A DNA stretch of 64,000 bases, taken from positions 1-64,000 of the forward strand of contig JBBRMM010000004.1 in the NCBI GenBank assembly GCA_038230835.1, read 5' to 3'. A model generated the notes under the pieces. The model did not search any database. It was not told where the DNA came from and saw only the letters and a program-made list of their open reading frames with translations. This stretch comes from DASUHT01 sp038230835 (GTDB taxonomy: Bacteria > Actinomycetota > Thermoleophilia > Gaiellales > JAICJC01). The position numbers and the translations under genes were made by a program. This document shows, in pieces, positions 16,942-25,771 of the stretch (position 1 is its first letter; the number at the start of each line of letters is the position of its first letter).

Positions 16942-19900
16942 TCAGGCAGTGCGCGCCAGCAGCGCCTCGGCCATGGCGGCCTGCTGGCTCGCTCCCACGC
17001 GGTGCCAGAACTCGACGGCCCGGCGCACCTCGGCCTCGCCGTCGGCCCTGCGGCCATGGCCGATCAGCGTCTGCGCGGCCAGCACCCGGGTCAGCGCTTC
17101 CTCCGGCCTCGCGCCGATGGCGGCCAGTTCCTCCGCGGCTTCGAGGTACCGCTCCTCGGCGATCAGCAGGGCGACTGCCAGCCAGCGCGATGGTCCTTCC
17201 ACAGCCACTCCGCGGAACCGTTCGGCTTGGTCGGTGAGGGCGAGCGCGAGCGCGATCTCAGCCGACCAGAAGCTGCCCTCCTGGGTGTCCGCCGTCGCGG
17301 CGGAGAGCTCATCGAACAGGTCAGAAACCTGCGCTGCGGCGTCGGCGTCCACTCCCGTCGCGGCGATCAATGCCGCATCCGCGAGCGCCGGCAGGAGCAT
17401 CTGCGACTCGTTCGAGCGCCGGGCGAAATCGAGCGCGTGATCGATGTCGGCCCGTGCCCCGAGGCGGTCGCCGCGAGCGGCTCGTAGCTTCGCCCGACAG
17501 CTGTGAGCGGCGGCTTCCATGTAGTGCGGGCCGACGTCCGCGACCCACCGGTCGAGGCGGGCGAACGTCTGCTCGGCCGAGTCCCATTCGCCTTCCCAGT
17601 ACGCCAGGACGGCCAGCTCCGTTTCGAACCACAGCAGCTGGAATTCCACGCCGAAGCGCCGCGCCGCGTCGGCCCCCCGTCGCTCCAGCTCGGTGGCGCG
17701 ACCCAGCTCGCCCAGCTCCGCGAGCGTGCTGCCGAGGTTCTTGTAGCCGCGAATGATCAGTACGGCCGCGTTCAGCCGTTCCGCGATCTCGATGCTGGAT
17801 TCGACGTCAGCGATGCCGCCGAGGTCGCCTCGGTGGATGACACGCGACACGCCCCGGGTATTCAGCACGTGGGAGCGGATGTCGTCGAGCCCGAACTCGT
17901 CGGCGATTGCGAGTGCACGTTCGCACAGTGCCATCGTCGCCTCGTAGTCGCCTCGGAGCATGGTGTGGATCGCCAGCCGGGTCGAGACGAGCGCAACCGT
18001 CGGTGAGGGCCCCGCTCGCTCGAGCAAACCGCCGGCTCGCGCGAAGGTGGCCGCCGACCGGTCGCTCATCGCCTCGTTCCAGTAGCGGAAGCCCGCCAGC
18101 ATCTCCGCCTTGGCGGCGTCAGCCAGATCGCCCGAGGCCTCCAGCCGAACGCAGGCTCTGCCGAGAGCCTCGGTGAGGTCGTCGCCGATCGCGCCCAGAC
18201 CGATGTCCGCGGTTGCCACGACCAGCAGCGGCCAGTCGGGGTCGTCCTCCGGCCACATCGCCAGCGCGGCGAGGTAGTGCCGCTCCGCCGGTGCGATGGA
18301 GTTGAGCGCAGCCGCTCGCTCGGCTGCGTCACGAAGGGCGACCCGCGTGCGTCGCGCCAGGTCATCCGTGGGCTGGCCCGAGTCGCGTGCATAGTCCAAC
18401 GCCTGCGAGTAGTGGTGGGCGAGCATGTCGGGGGCGTTTTCACGGTCTTCCGACATCGATTCGATCCACTCCGCAGCGCGGCGATGCTTGTCGGCACGCT
18501 GCGCGCGAGGGATCTGCCCGTAGGCGACATCCCGCATGAGCACGTGGCGAAACGCGTACTCGATCTCGCCGCCCACCGAGGAGCGCCGCTCGCGGCGGAG
18601 CATCTCCCGACGCTCGAGCGCGTGCAGGCGATCCTCGACCACAAACCTGTCGGTGCCGCTCATCGAGGCCAGCGCTCCCAGCCAGACCACCTTGCCCAGC
18701 ACCGCCGCGTCCTGCAAGAGCCGCTTGTGTTCCGCCGGCAGGTCGTCCAGACGCGCGGCGATCAGTCCCTGCACCGACTCCGGGACGGGCAGTTCGGCTC
18801 CGGACGTGAACTGCCAGCGGCCACCCTCGTGCCGCAGGTGGCCGCGGTCGATCAGCATGCGGACGTACTCCTCCGCGTAGAGCGGGTTGCCGGCCGCCGC
18901 GCCGAGTAGCGTGACCTGCGTCTCTGCAGGCAGCACGGCCTGCTCGAGCAGGGAGCCGATCAGCCGGGCGACATCCCGGTCTGCCAACGGTGACAGGGCG
19001 ATCGTGAGCGCGTTCCGTTTGCCGCCGCCCCAGCCCCCGCGGCGGTCGAGCAGTTCCGGCCGCGCGGTGCAGACCACGAGCATCGGCACGCCGGTCACCC
19101 AATCAACCAGGTGATCGACGAAGTCGAGCAGCGCGTCGTCCGCCCAGTGCAGGTCCTCGAATACCAGCACCAGGGGCTGGCGCTCGGCGAGCGCCTCGAG
19201 GAATCGACGCCACGCGGCCACGGCCTCGCTCTTACGATCACTGGTCGAGGCAACCGCCGCCTCCAAGCCGGCCAGCGCCCGCACGTGATCCTCGACCCAC
19301 GCCGCCGCCGCGGGATCGCTGATGAGCTCGAACACGGTGGCACGCAACTTGTCCTGCGCCTCCTGGGCCGTGTCGGATTCGAGGATGCCCGCCTGCGCTT
19401 TCACCATCTCACCGAGCGCCCAGTACGTCACCCCGTCGCCGTACGGCAGCGAGCGGCCCTGGCGCCAGACGATGAAGTCAGGGTCGCGCTCGACGGCCTC
19501 GAACAGCTCCCACACGAGCCGGCTCTTGCCGATGCCCGGCACCCCGACCAGGGTGAGGAGTTGCACGGCGCGCTCCGCACGGCAGCGGCGAAGCGCATCG
19601 AGCAGCAGGTCGACCTCCGAGTCGCGGCCGACCAGCGGCGTGGTCGGCCGCAGTACGACGTCCACACCCAGGCGGGCCCGCGCCTCGAGTGCCTCCCAAA
19701 CCGGAAGAGGCTGTGACTTGCCCTTCGCGATGACCGGATCGGCGGGCCGGTAGGTGACCGCGCGATCCGTCGCTCGGTACGTCGTCTCGCCCACCAGGAT
19801 CCCGTCCACGGGCGCGGCCGTCTGCAAACGTGCAGCGGTGTTGACGACGTCGCCGGAGGCCATACCCTCGCCCCGCGCAGCGTCGGCGCCCAGAACCACG

Positions 19901-20322
19901 AGCGCCTCACCGGTGTTGACACCGACCCGAACGTGTAGGTCGAGGCCCGGCTCCGCGTCGTTCAACCGGTCGATCGCGGCCCGGATCGAGAGCGCCGCGC
20001 GAACAGCGCGCTCCGGATCGTCCTCGTGGGCGACGGGAGCGCCGAAGAGCGCCATCACGGCGTCACCGATGAACTTCTCGACCGTGCCGCCGTAGTGCTC
20101 GAGTTGCTCGCGCAGCAGCGCGTGGTACGGGGCGAGCGTGCCGCGGACGTCCTCGACGTCCATGCGCTCGCTCCGGCTCGTGAAGCCGACGAGGTCGGCG
20201 AAGAGCACCGTGACGACCTTCCGCTCCTCGCTCCGCGGCGTCGCCGTCAGGGGCTCACCGCAGCTGCCGCAGAATCGAAAACCGTCCGGGTTCTCCAGAC
20301 CGCAATGCGCGCAGAGAGCCAT
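16942..20322 (-). CDS. Zinc-ribbon / class III adenylate cyclase / AAA ATPase / TPR regulator
   Basis: The 1126-residue protein starts with a zinc ribbon (CAHC, then CGSC), followed by a class III cyclase domain. That domain has VLFADLVGFTSR with the first metal Asp, FIGDAVMALFGAP with the second Asp, and GDVVNTAARLQ. Next is an AAA domain (Walker A GVPGIGKS, Walker B LVLVFEDLHWADD), then about 500 residues of TPR-like helices. This architecture is common in actinobacteria and links an ATP-dependent sensor to cAMP synthesis. The metal Asps are present, so it may be active. No DNA-binding LuxR domain is seen at the end. It is transcribed convergently with the small genes at 16.6 kb. Confidence 0.93.
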   Translation of the reverse strand: MALCAHCGLENPDGFRFCGSCGEPLTATPRSEERKVVTVLFADLVGFTSRSERMDVEDVRGTLAPYHALLREQLEHYGGTVEKFIGDAVMALFGAPVAHEDDPERAVRAALSIRAAIDRLNDAEPGLDLHVRVGVNTGEALVVLGADAARGEGMASGDVVNTAARLQTAAPVDGILVGETTYRATDRAVTYRPADPVIAKGKSQPLPVWEALEARARLGVDVVLRPTTPLVGRDSEVDLLLDALRRCRAERAVQLLTLVGVPGIGKSRLVWELFEAVERDPDFIVWRQGRSLPYGDGVTYWALGEMVKAQAGILESDTAQEAQDKLRATVFELISDPAAAAWVEDHVRALAGLEAAVASTSDRKSEAVAAWRRFLEALAERQPLVLVFEDLHWADDALLDFVDHLVDWVTGVPMLVVCTARPELLDRRGGWGGGKRNALTIALSPLADRDVARLIGSLLEQAVLPAETQVTLLGAAAGNPLYAEEYVRMLIDRGHLRHEGGRWQFTSGAELPVPESVQGLIAARLDDLPAEHKRLLQDAAVLGKVVWLGALASMSGTDRFVVEDRLHALERREMLRRERRSSVGGEIEYAFRHVLMRDVAYGQIPRAQRADKHRRAAEWIESMSEDRENAPDMLAHHYSQALDYARDSGQPTDDLARRTRVALRDAAERAAALNSIAPAERHYLAALAMWPEDDPDWPLLVVATADIGLGAIGDDLTEALGRACVRLEASGDLADAAKAEMLAGFRYWNEAMSDRSAATFARAGGLLERAGPSPTVALVSTRLAIHTMLRGDYEATMALCERALAIADEFGLDDIRSHVLNTRGVSRVIHRGDLGGIADVESSIEIAERLNAAVLIIRGYKNLGSTLAELGELGRATELERRGADAARRFGVEFQLLWFETELAVLAYWEGEWDSAEQTFARLDRWVADVGPHYMEAAAHSCRAKLRAARGDRLGARADIDHALDFARRSNESQMLLPALADAALIAATGVDADAAAQVSDLFDELSAATADTQEGSFWSAEIALALALTDQAERFRGVAVEGPSRWLAVALLIAEERYLEAAEELAAIGARPEEALTRVLAAQTLIGHGRRADGEAEVRRAVEFWHRVGASQQAAMAEALLARTA

Positions 20323-20441
20323 GGCCTCATCAGTGTACGGGGAAAACCGGAGCCCGATGATGTACGCTCGCGGCTGAGAGGGTCGCTGATCAGTCCAGGT
20401 CTCGACCGTCTCGTCCCATATCGCGACGGAATGAGGGGATC

Positions 20442-20483
20442 ATGAACGAGGCTGACCGGGGCGCGTTGGCGGTGGGGTGGTGA
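20442..20483 (+). CDS. Possible 13-residue leader peptide
   Basis: ATG at 20442 with a ribosome site (GAGGGGATC) opens a 14-codon frame whose TGA overlaps the GTG starts of the next gene. This may couple its translation. No amino-acid run suggesting attenuation is present, so it may be coincidental. Confidence 0.3.
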   Translation: MNEADRGALAVGW

Positions 20484-20965
20484 GCGGGCGCACCAGCCGG
20501 CGTGGGCTGCTCGCCCGAGCCGGGGTGGCCGTCGGGGTGTTCGGCGGGACCGGTGTCGCAGTCGATCGGGCAACCGCGAAGCGCTCCAGCGTGTTGCCCA
20601 CGATCGTCCACGGTGCCGATTGGCGGGTCGTATGGCCCGGCGTCCGGCCTGGGACGCGACCACCGATCGGCTCACCGAGACTTCCGTCCGGTCGTCTCGT
20701 GGATGCCGCCGGCCGCGATCTCGGCGCGTTCGATGCGTCGGTGATGCCGACCAGCGGCAAGGGCACCCACCTGCACCAGTTGGAGTTTCCCGAGGGCACG
20801 ATCACCGCCGTCGGGCCGGCGACCTTCGACGACGCGACATTCGCGGTGATCGGCGGCACCGGTCGATTCGCCGGAGTGTCCGGCTCCTACCACCTCGTCC
20901 AGCATCCGGCACCGTCCGGCGGCACCGCGACGTTCACCCTCGACATCACGACGCCGGAGGCCTGA
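20477..20965 (+). CDS. Tat-exported allene-oxide-cyclase-barrel-like protein
   Basis: The N-terminus reads SRRGLLARAGVAVGVFGGTG, a twin-arginine signal followed by a short hydrophobic core. The mature part has SGKGTHLHQLEFPEGTITAV and a run FAVIGGTGRFAGVSGSYHL, the hallmark of the allene oxide cyclase/dirigent-like barrel (GGTGxFxGxxG). Family members bind small hydrophobic ligands, and no enzyme role is established here. The start is a GTG at 20477 or 20480. It ends 1 base before the Hcp gene, so the pair is co-translated. Export folded through Tat fits a cofactor or rapid folding. Confidence 0.75.
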   Translation: MVSGRTSRRGLLARAGVAVGVFGGTGVAVDRATAKRSSVLPTIVHGADWRVVWPGVRPGTRPPIGSPRLPSGRLVDAAGRDLGAFDASVMPTSGKGTHLHQLEFPEGTITAVGPATFDDATFAVIGGTGRFAGVSGSYHLVQHPAPSGGTATFTLDITTPEA

Positions 20966-20966
20966 G

Positions 20967-21443
20967 ATGGCGATCGACATGTTCCTCAAGCTCGCGGGCA
21001 TCCCCGGCGAGTCCACCGACCCGTCGTACCCGAACTGGATCGAGGTGCTGGCGTGGAGCTGGGGCGAGTCCAACTCCGGCACGACCCACAGCGGCGGCGT
21101 CACCGGCGGTCATCCGAACCTTCAGGACCTGTCCCTGACCAAGTACGTCGACAAGGCGTCTCTCCCGATCCTGGGTGACTGTGCGGCCGGGACGCTGATC
21201 CCGTCGGCCACGTTCGTGAACCGCAAGGCCGGCGCGACACCGCTCGTGTTCCTCAAGTACACGCTGACAAATCTCATCATCTCGTCGGTGTCCAGCGGCG
21301 GTTCCGGGGGCGAAGATCGGCTCATCGAGAACATCTCACTCAACTTCGCGCAGATCACCTGGACGTACACGTACCTGAACTCACTCGGCGCGCAGATCTC
21401 GAAGACGCAGGGGTGGGACATTGTGAACGGGGTTCCGCTCTAG
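20967..21443 (+). CDS. Hcp-family (type VI tube-like) protein, orphan
   Basis: The 158-residue protein opens MAIDMFLKLAGIPGESTDPS and continues NWIEVLAWSWGES, the Hcp1 signature. Later FVNRKAGATPLVFLKYTLTN and ENISLNFAQITWTYT complete the small beta-barrel. Hcp forms hexameric rings in type VI secretion, but no other T6SS component (VgrG, TssB/C, ClpV, TssM) is in the window and actinobacteria lack that system. It is coupled to the Tat-exported barrel protein. It has no signal peptide itself, so it is cytosolic or exported by piggyback. The role is unknown. Confidence 0.88.
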   Translation: MAIDMFLKLAGIPGESTDPSYPNWIEVLAWSWGESNSGTTHSGGVTGGHPNLQDLSLTKYVDKASLPILGDCAAGTLIPSATFVNRKAGATPLVFLKYTLTNLIISSVSSGGSGGEDRLIENISLNFAQITWTYTYLNSLGAQISKTQGWDIVNGVPL

Positions 21444-21497
21444 GGCCTCGCCAGCTCGTTCGTGCACGAGCCTCGGGATCAAGGAGGAGAAACGCGC

Positions 21498-21896
21498 ATG
21501 CAGAAGAGCGGGTCGCAGACAGGCGAGTCTCCGTCTCAGCTGATAGACGCGAGAATCAAGGAGTTGGGCGACTGGCGGGGCAAGATGCTCAGCCGGCTCC
21601 GTGCCTTGGTCAAGGAGGCCGATCCCGAAGTCGTCGAGGAGTGGAAGTGGCGAGGGGTTCCGGTGTGGTCGCACCACGGAATCATCAGCACAGGCGAGAC
21701 GTACAAGAGCATCGTGAAGATGACCTTCGCCAAAGGGGCGGCTCTGCCGGATCCCTCGGGCCTCTTCAACTCCAGTCTTGAAGGCAACACAAGGCGTGCC
21801 ATCGACTTCCACGAGGACGGGAGGATCGACGAGGAGGCGTTGAAGACTCTCATTCGCGCCGCCGTCGCCCTGAACACGTCCAAAGCCAAGCGCTGA
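21498..21896 (+). CDS. DUF1801-domain protein
   Basis: From the ATG at 21498 (strong site AAGGAGGAG) the 132-residue product contains DPEVVEEWKWRGVPVWSHHG, KMTFAKGAALPDPSGLFN and RRAIDFHEDGRIDEEALKTL, the pattern of the DUF1801/YdhG fold, whose function is unsettled. An ATG at 21462 is also in frame but lacks a site. It is a separate small gene after Hcp. Confidence 0.85.
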   Translation: MQKSGSQTGESPSQLIDARIKELGDWRGKMLSRLRALVKEADPEVVEEWKWRGVPVWSHHGIISTGETYKSIVKMTFAKGAALPDPSGLFNSSLEGNTRRAIDFHEDGRIDEEALKTLIRAAVALNTSKAKR

Positions 21897-21990
21897 TCCA
21901 CGCTTCGTTCCGAACGCCCTATGTGACTTGCGGTTCGTGCGCCAAACTATCCCCAGCGCGTCCGGCGTCGTTTCGGGACCGGCCAGGCAC

Positions 21991-22260
21991 CTAGGGGAGC
22001 GAGTCGGCGGCCTCTTCCCCAGCGGCCGTCAACTTCGCGCTCCGGTCACCACCCGAACTCGTGTACTCGGCCAGCCCCAAGTGCACCAGGTGATCGACGT
22101 TTTCAGCGATCGCCGCGTGCAGCGCCGCTGAGTCGTGCCCCTCCGCCGCATGCAGTCCCTGAGCCGCGACCTCGGCAGACATCTGCGCGACCGAAGCCGT
22201 GCCGTCGGCACGCAAACGCCGAAGGATCACGTCCTGATAGGGAAAACGGTTGATGCTCAT
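21991..22260 (-). CDS. Small protein, possible winged helix
   Basis: The 89-residue product begins MSINRFPYQDVILRRLRADG and has helices plus a polar C-terminus (GLAEYTSSGGDRSAKLTAAG) that resembles the wing of a winged helix. A ribosome site (GAGAGGAGTGA) precedes the ATG. No named family is recognised. Confidence 0.5.
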   Translation of the reverse strand: MSINRFPYQDVILRRLRADGTASVAQMSAEVAAQGLHAAEGHDSAALHAAIAENVDHLVHLGLAEYTSSGGDRSAKLTAAGEEAADSLP

Positions 22261-22438
22261 GCCTGACTCACTCCTCTCTTGGATTCAACGCTGCACCCTA
22301 CACCGACCCCGTTCCTCCGGAGCGGCGTCGGCCAATCGACATTGCGCGTGCACGTTGGACGGCGCTAGCCTGGGTCGGTGGTGCCATCCCTCAGCGTGGG
22401 GCCGCTTGTGGCGTGAGCGGTGTGCGGGCGAACAGGGC

Positions 22439-22807
22439 TCAGATCGGCAGCAGCGACTCTGCCAGGTCGGTGATGAGGTCGGGCGGGTGGGGTGGTGGCA
22501 TTGCCCAGTCGGGGCGCTCGCCAATGTACCAGCCGGGGAAGCCTCCCCAGCCAAAGCAGATTCGCAGGTAGTTCACGAACGTGGTCTGGTGTCGCTCGCC
22601 CAAGAGCAGCCCATCGATGCCATCGTTGGGAACGAGCAGCCCGTAGGGTGGGCCGCCGCTTATCTCGGCTTTGTGGAGGTAGTCGGGAGCGAGGTCGAGC
22701 ACGAATGCATTCCGATCCCACTCTGTCCCGCGATCTGCCTGCCACGAGTCGTACTCCGAGAGGATGTAATGGATCGGTGCCTCCGCTGCCGTCGTCACTA
22801 CGACCAC
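22439..22807 (-). CDS. Hypothetical protein
   Basis: The 122-residue product reads like a globular, aromatic-rich protein (YDSWQADRGTEWDRNAF, LRICFGWGGFPGWY). I know no family. It lies between the winged-helix-like gene and the lipoprotein on the same strand. No clear ribosome site was found, so the start is uncertain. Composition resembles real coding sequence more than a shadow frame. Confidence 0.5.
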   Translation of the reverse strand: MVVVTTAAEAPIHYILSEYDSWQADRGTEWDRNAFVLDLAPDYLHKAEISGGPPYGLLVPNDGIDGLLLGERHQTTFVNYLRICFGWGGFPGWYIGERPDWAMPPPHPPDLITDLAESLLPI

Positions 22808-22875
22808 TCGCGATTCTGGGCGAACTCCACTGCTTCCCCAGCGCCCAACCGGCGCAGTCGAAAGGTCGAGGTTGG

Positions 22876-23415
22876 TCAGCCGCCCGACAGGTTGCAGCTA
22901 TTGGTGTTGGCCCACGCCTTGAGCTTCTTCTCCGCCGCTTTGGACGCGGGCGAGTTGAACAGTTGGCGGTTCTTGGCCAACTCGGGTGCCGCCGCGATGA
23001 GGTTGTAGTTGGCCTTGGCGAGGATCGCGTTGAGCTTCACGAAATCCGCGTCAAGCACCTGCATGCTCGGCTTGATATCCGACGGAGCGACCGCGATCAG
23101 CGCCTGGAAGTCCTGCCCAAGCTTGGTATACGCCGCCTTCACATAGGCTGGCCCACTCCCGATCTTCGTAAGCACCTTCGTCTCGTTCGGCAACTGCGCC
23201 TTCCACTTGCGCGCAACGTCGCAAAAGCTCGAACCCGAAATGCCTCCCCCACCAGAGGTCGTCGTCGAGACAGACGTAGACGACGACCCGCCACCCGCAC
23301 CAGGAGCAGTGGTCGAGGGACTCGACGAACTGCTTCCACACGCCGTCGCAAGCCCCACCACGGCAACGCCACACGCCACTGCCAGAAACACACGGTGCGG
23401 GACCCTCCTCGCCAC
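22876..23415 (-). CDS. Putative lipoprotein
   Basis: The 179-residue product has a signal peptide with a lipobox (VVGLATAC|GSSSSS), a Ser/Thr/Gly linker of about 35 residues and a mature alpha-helical domain (FCDVARKWKAQLPNETK ... AELAKN) with two Cys beside the lipid Cys. The layout fits a surface lipoprotein of actinobacteria. I cannot assign a function. The region from its start to the tmRNA at 23673 has no supported gene. Confidence 0.75.
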   Translation of the reverse strand: MARRVPHRVFLAVACGVAVVGLATACGSSSSSPSTTAPGAGGGSSSTSVSTTTSGGGGISGSSFCDVARKWKAQLPNETKVLTKIGSGPAYVKAAYTKLGQDFQALIAVAPSDIKPSMQVLDADFVKLNAILAKANYNLIAAAPELAKNRQLFNSPASKAAEKKLKAWANTNSCNLSGG

Positions 23416-23672
23416 GAGCGCACTCTACTCTCCCCGCCAAACGCCGTCAACGGCAGCCTGACAGATCCGCGTGGGAGCACGTCGTGATCGCCGGTATTGG
23501 CATCCCAGTGCGGCACCCTCTGGTCATCGGAGCGATCTCGGAGACGACTTCTGCGCTCTGCCACCTGCGGCCACCTGAACATGGACGACCTGGCCGAGGC
23601 GCTACGCATCGTTGCTCAGCGAAAAAGTTCCGATCGCTCAGACCCCTGAAACCATCTCACAGAGCCAAATAA

Positions 23673-24025
23673 TGGAGGCGGCGGGAATCGAACCCGCGTC
23701 CATGACCGCACGAAGAGAGCGTCTACAAGCGTAGTCCGGGTTTGACATTCGCCCGGCGGCTGCCCCCGAACGGGCCACCGCGCGAACTAGCCTCTCTTTG
23801 AAGTCCCGGTCGGCGGCGAAGGCGCTCCCCCTTCCAGCGAGCCCGCTGATGACGCCGGCGATCCCTCCCGCGGGCTGGAGGGGCCGACGCGCTGCCTAGG
23901 TCTTAGGCAGCGAGTGCGAGATCAGATTCCGCACTTGCGGTTTTCCAGGGATTTTACGAGGCCACCTGGAACCTCGGCTTGCAACTCTCCCCGAAAGTCG
24001 ACCATGTCGAAACCAGTGCGCCCCC
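23673..24025 (-). ncRNA. ssrA: tmRNA (transfer-messenger RNA)
   Basis: The 5' end GGGGGCGCACUGGUUUCGACA pairs with the 3' CGCCUCC to form the acceptor stem. The T-arm, GGACGCGGGTTCGATTCCCG on the minus strand, is tRNA-like. Inside is a tag frame at 23903-23938 starting GCA and ending TAA that encodes ASAESDLALAA. The discriminator A is at 23673 and the next bases are TTA, so CCA is not encoded. The RNA rescues stalled ribosomes with SmpB, encoded about 2.5 kb downstream on the same strand. Length is 353 nt, normal for a one-piece tmRNA. Confidence 0.97.
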
Positions 24026-24078
24026 GTGGAGTACCCCACAGTCTACCTGCCGACCGGCGCGGTTGCTAGCGTCTGCCG

Positions 24079-24636
24079 GTGCCATACTGCCCCTCCTGCG
24101 GCGGCTTTCATGCCGACGACGCCACGTTCTGCCCATTCTGCGGGACGATGTTGGGGCCGGTCGAGCCGAGCATACGGTACGCCGGGTTCTGGAAGCGGAC
24201 AGGCGCCGCCGTCATCGATGCGCTGGCGATCGGGGTGCCGGCCAACGTGATCGTCGCGATCGCCGGCGGTAGCGGCTTCTCGAGTTCCACAGGTGTCGAC
24301 CAGCAGACCGGGCAGACGGTCACCCACTTCCATTTCGACCCCCCGCGGGTGATCCTCTTCACCCTCCTCTCCATGCTCGCCAACTGGATCTACTTCGCAA
24401 CCATGGAGAGTTCCCGCCGCCAGGCGACGCTCGGGAAGATGGCGATCGGCATCGTCGTCACCGACGACCAGGGTGGCCGGATCAGCTTCGCCCGTGCGAC
24501 CGCCCGGCACGTCGCCAAGCTGCTGTCCGCACTCATCCTCGACATCGGTTTCATGATGGCCGGATGGACGAGGCGCAAGCAGGCTTTGCACGACATGGTG
24601 GCGAATACGCTCGTGATCGTCAAACCGACGTCTTAA
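24079..24636 (+). CDS. Zinc-ribbon RDD-family membrane protein 1
   Basis: The 185-residue product from the GTG at 24079 opens MPYCPSCGGFHADDATFCPF with CxxC...CxxC zinc ligands. An RDD domain follows (YAGFWKRTGAAVIDALAIG, then SSRRQATLGKMAIGIVVTD and SFARATARHVAKLL). RDD proteins have three membrane helices and are proposed ion or proton antiporters or membrane anchors. It is the first of three tandem paralogues. The start lies 53 bases from the tmRNA 5' end in the opposite direction, so both promoters share that gap. Confidence 0.9.
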   Translation: MPYCPSCGGFHADDATFCPFCGTMLGPVEPSIRYAGFWKRTGAAVIDALAIGVPANVIVAIAGGSGFSSSTGVDQQTGQTVTHFHFDPPRVILFTLLSMLANWIYFATMESSRRQATLGKMAIGIVVTDDQGGRISFARATARHVAKLLSALILDIGFMMAGWTRRKQALHDMVANTLVIVKPTS

Positions 24637-24645
24637 GGAGCTTCG

Positions 24646-25170
24646 ATGGCGTTCTGCCCAAACTGCGGTGCCCAGCATCCCGACGACGCCGAGTTCTGCC
24701 CCAGCTGCGGGCGAGCCGTCGGCGCGGCGGCGGTTGCGGCCGGTACCAAGCGGTACGGCGGCTTCTGGCGACGCGTGCTCGCGTTCTTCATCGACGCCCT
24801 TGTGGTCGGCATCCCGCTCAGCATCGTGCTCGGTATCGCGGGAGTCGGAAGCGGCTACAGCTCGGGCGGAAGCGGGACCAGCTATCACGCCAGCAACGGC
24901 GGCTTCCTCATCCGGCTGGTTGTCGGCTGGCTGTACTTCGCTCTGATGGAGAGCTCTGTCCGGCAGGCGACGCTGGGCAAGATGGCGCTCGGCATGCGAG
25001 TGACCGACGAGTCCGGCGGCAGACTCAGCTTCAGCCGCGCGACAGGGCGATACTTCGCCAAGTACGTCTCGGCGATCATCCTCGGGATCGGGTTCATCAT
25101 GGCCGCATTCACCGCCCGCAAGCGCGCGCTGCACGACATGATCGCGAGCACGCTCGTCGAGCTCCGCTGA
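24646..25170 (+). CDS. Zinc-ribbon RDD-family membrane protein 2
   Basis: The 174-residue second paralogue has a zinc ribbon CPNCGAQHPDDAEFCPSCGR and the RDD segments YGGFWRRVLAFFIDALVVG and SVRQATLGKMALGMRVTDES. The ATG at 24646 follows the first gene by 9 bases with AAGGAG upstream, so it is co-transcribed. It is shorter in the linker than copy 1. Confidence 0.9.
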   Translation: MAFCPNCGAQHPDDAEFCPSCGRAVGAAAVAAGTKRYGGFWRRVLAFFIDALVVGIPLSIVLGIAGVGSGYSSGGSGTSYHASNGGFLIRLVVGWLYFALMESSVRQATLGKMALGMRVTDESGGRLSFSRATGRYFAKYVSAIILGIGFIMAAFTARKRALHDMIASTLVELR

Positions 25171-25173
25171 CCG

Positions 25174-25737
25174 GTGCCGTACTGTCGGTCCTGCGGCGCT
25201 CTCCATCCCGAGGGAGCCGGGTTCTGCCCCGCGTGCGGGGAGCCGACGAGTAGCGGCGGACCCGCGTCACTCCAGTACAGCGGCTTTTGGCGACGCGCTG
25301 GAGGATCGTTCATCGACGGTCTCGTGATTGGGGTACCCGTCGTCGGCGCGGCACTCGTCGCGTGGCTCGGGTTCGGATACACCTTCGGTCTCCACCTGGG
25401 GCGGGATGCCTTCGGCCACCGGACCGTGATCGGCGGTCCGAGCGCACGCGCACAGGCCCTCATCCAACTGGTGAGCTACCTGCCCGGCTGGCTCTACAAC
25501 GCGCTCCTGCAGAGCGGGCCACGCCAGGCCACGCTGGGCCAGCGTGCGGTCGGTATCAAGGTGACCGACGTGGACGGAAACCGCATCGGATTCGCCCGGG
25601 CGACGGGCCGGTACTTCGCCACGCTGATCTCCACCTATACGCTGTTGATCGGCTACCTGATGATGTTGTGGACCAGGCGCAAGCAGTGCCTCCACGACAA
25701 GATCGCCGACACGCTGGTGGTGCGGTCGGACCCGTAG
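25174..25737 (+). CDS. Zinc-ribbon RDD-family membrane protein 3
   Basis: The 187-residue third paralogue starts at GTG 25174, 3 bases after copy 2, and opens MPYCRSCGALHPEGAGFCPACGE. RDD segments are YSGFWRRAGGSFIDGLVIG and QATLGQRAVGIKVTDVDGN. It is more diverged than copies 1 and 2, with a longer loop before the second helix (LGFGYTFGLHLGRDAFGHR). The three copies form a tandem array that may build a complex of different subunits. Confidence 0.9.
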   Translation: MPYCRSCGALHPEGAGFCPACGEPTSSGGPASLQYSGFWRRAGGSFIDGLVIGVPVVGAALVAWLGFGYTFGLHLGRDAFGHRTVIGGPSARAQALIQLVSYLPGWLYNALLQSGPRQATLGQRAVGIKVTDVDGNRIGFARATGRYFATLISTYTLLIGYLMMLWTRRKQCLHDKIADTLVVRSDP

Positions 25738-25771
25738 CCGGCGCCCGTCAAGATATCGTCACCGTGGGGAT

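Noticed and set aside
20967..21443. Hcp taken as evidence for a type VI secretion system
   Set aside because: No sheath, baseplate, VgrG, TssM or ClpV gene lies in the window, and the organism looks actinobacterial.
23416..23672. Gene in the gap between the lipoprotein start and tmRNA
   Set aside because: The only open frame (23484-23672, plus) lacks a ribosome site, family match and normal composition.
23673..23720. tRNA-like T-arm, considered as a tRNA gene
   Set aside because: No anticodon stem follows. The 5' end 350 bases away and the tag frame show it is tmRNA.
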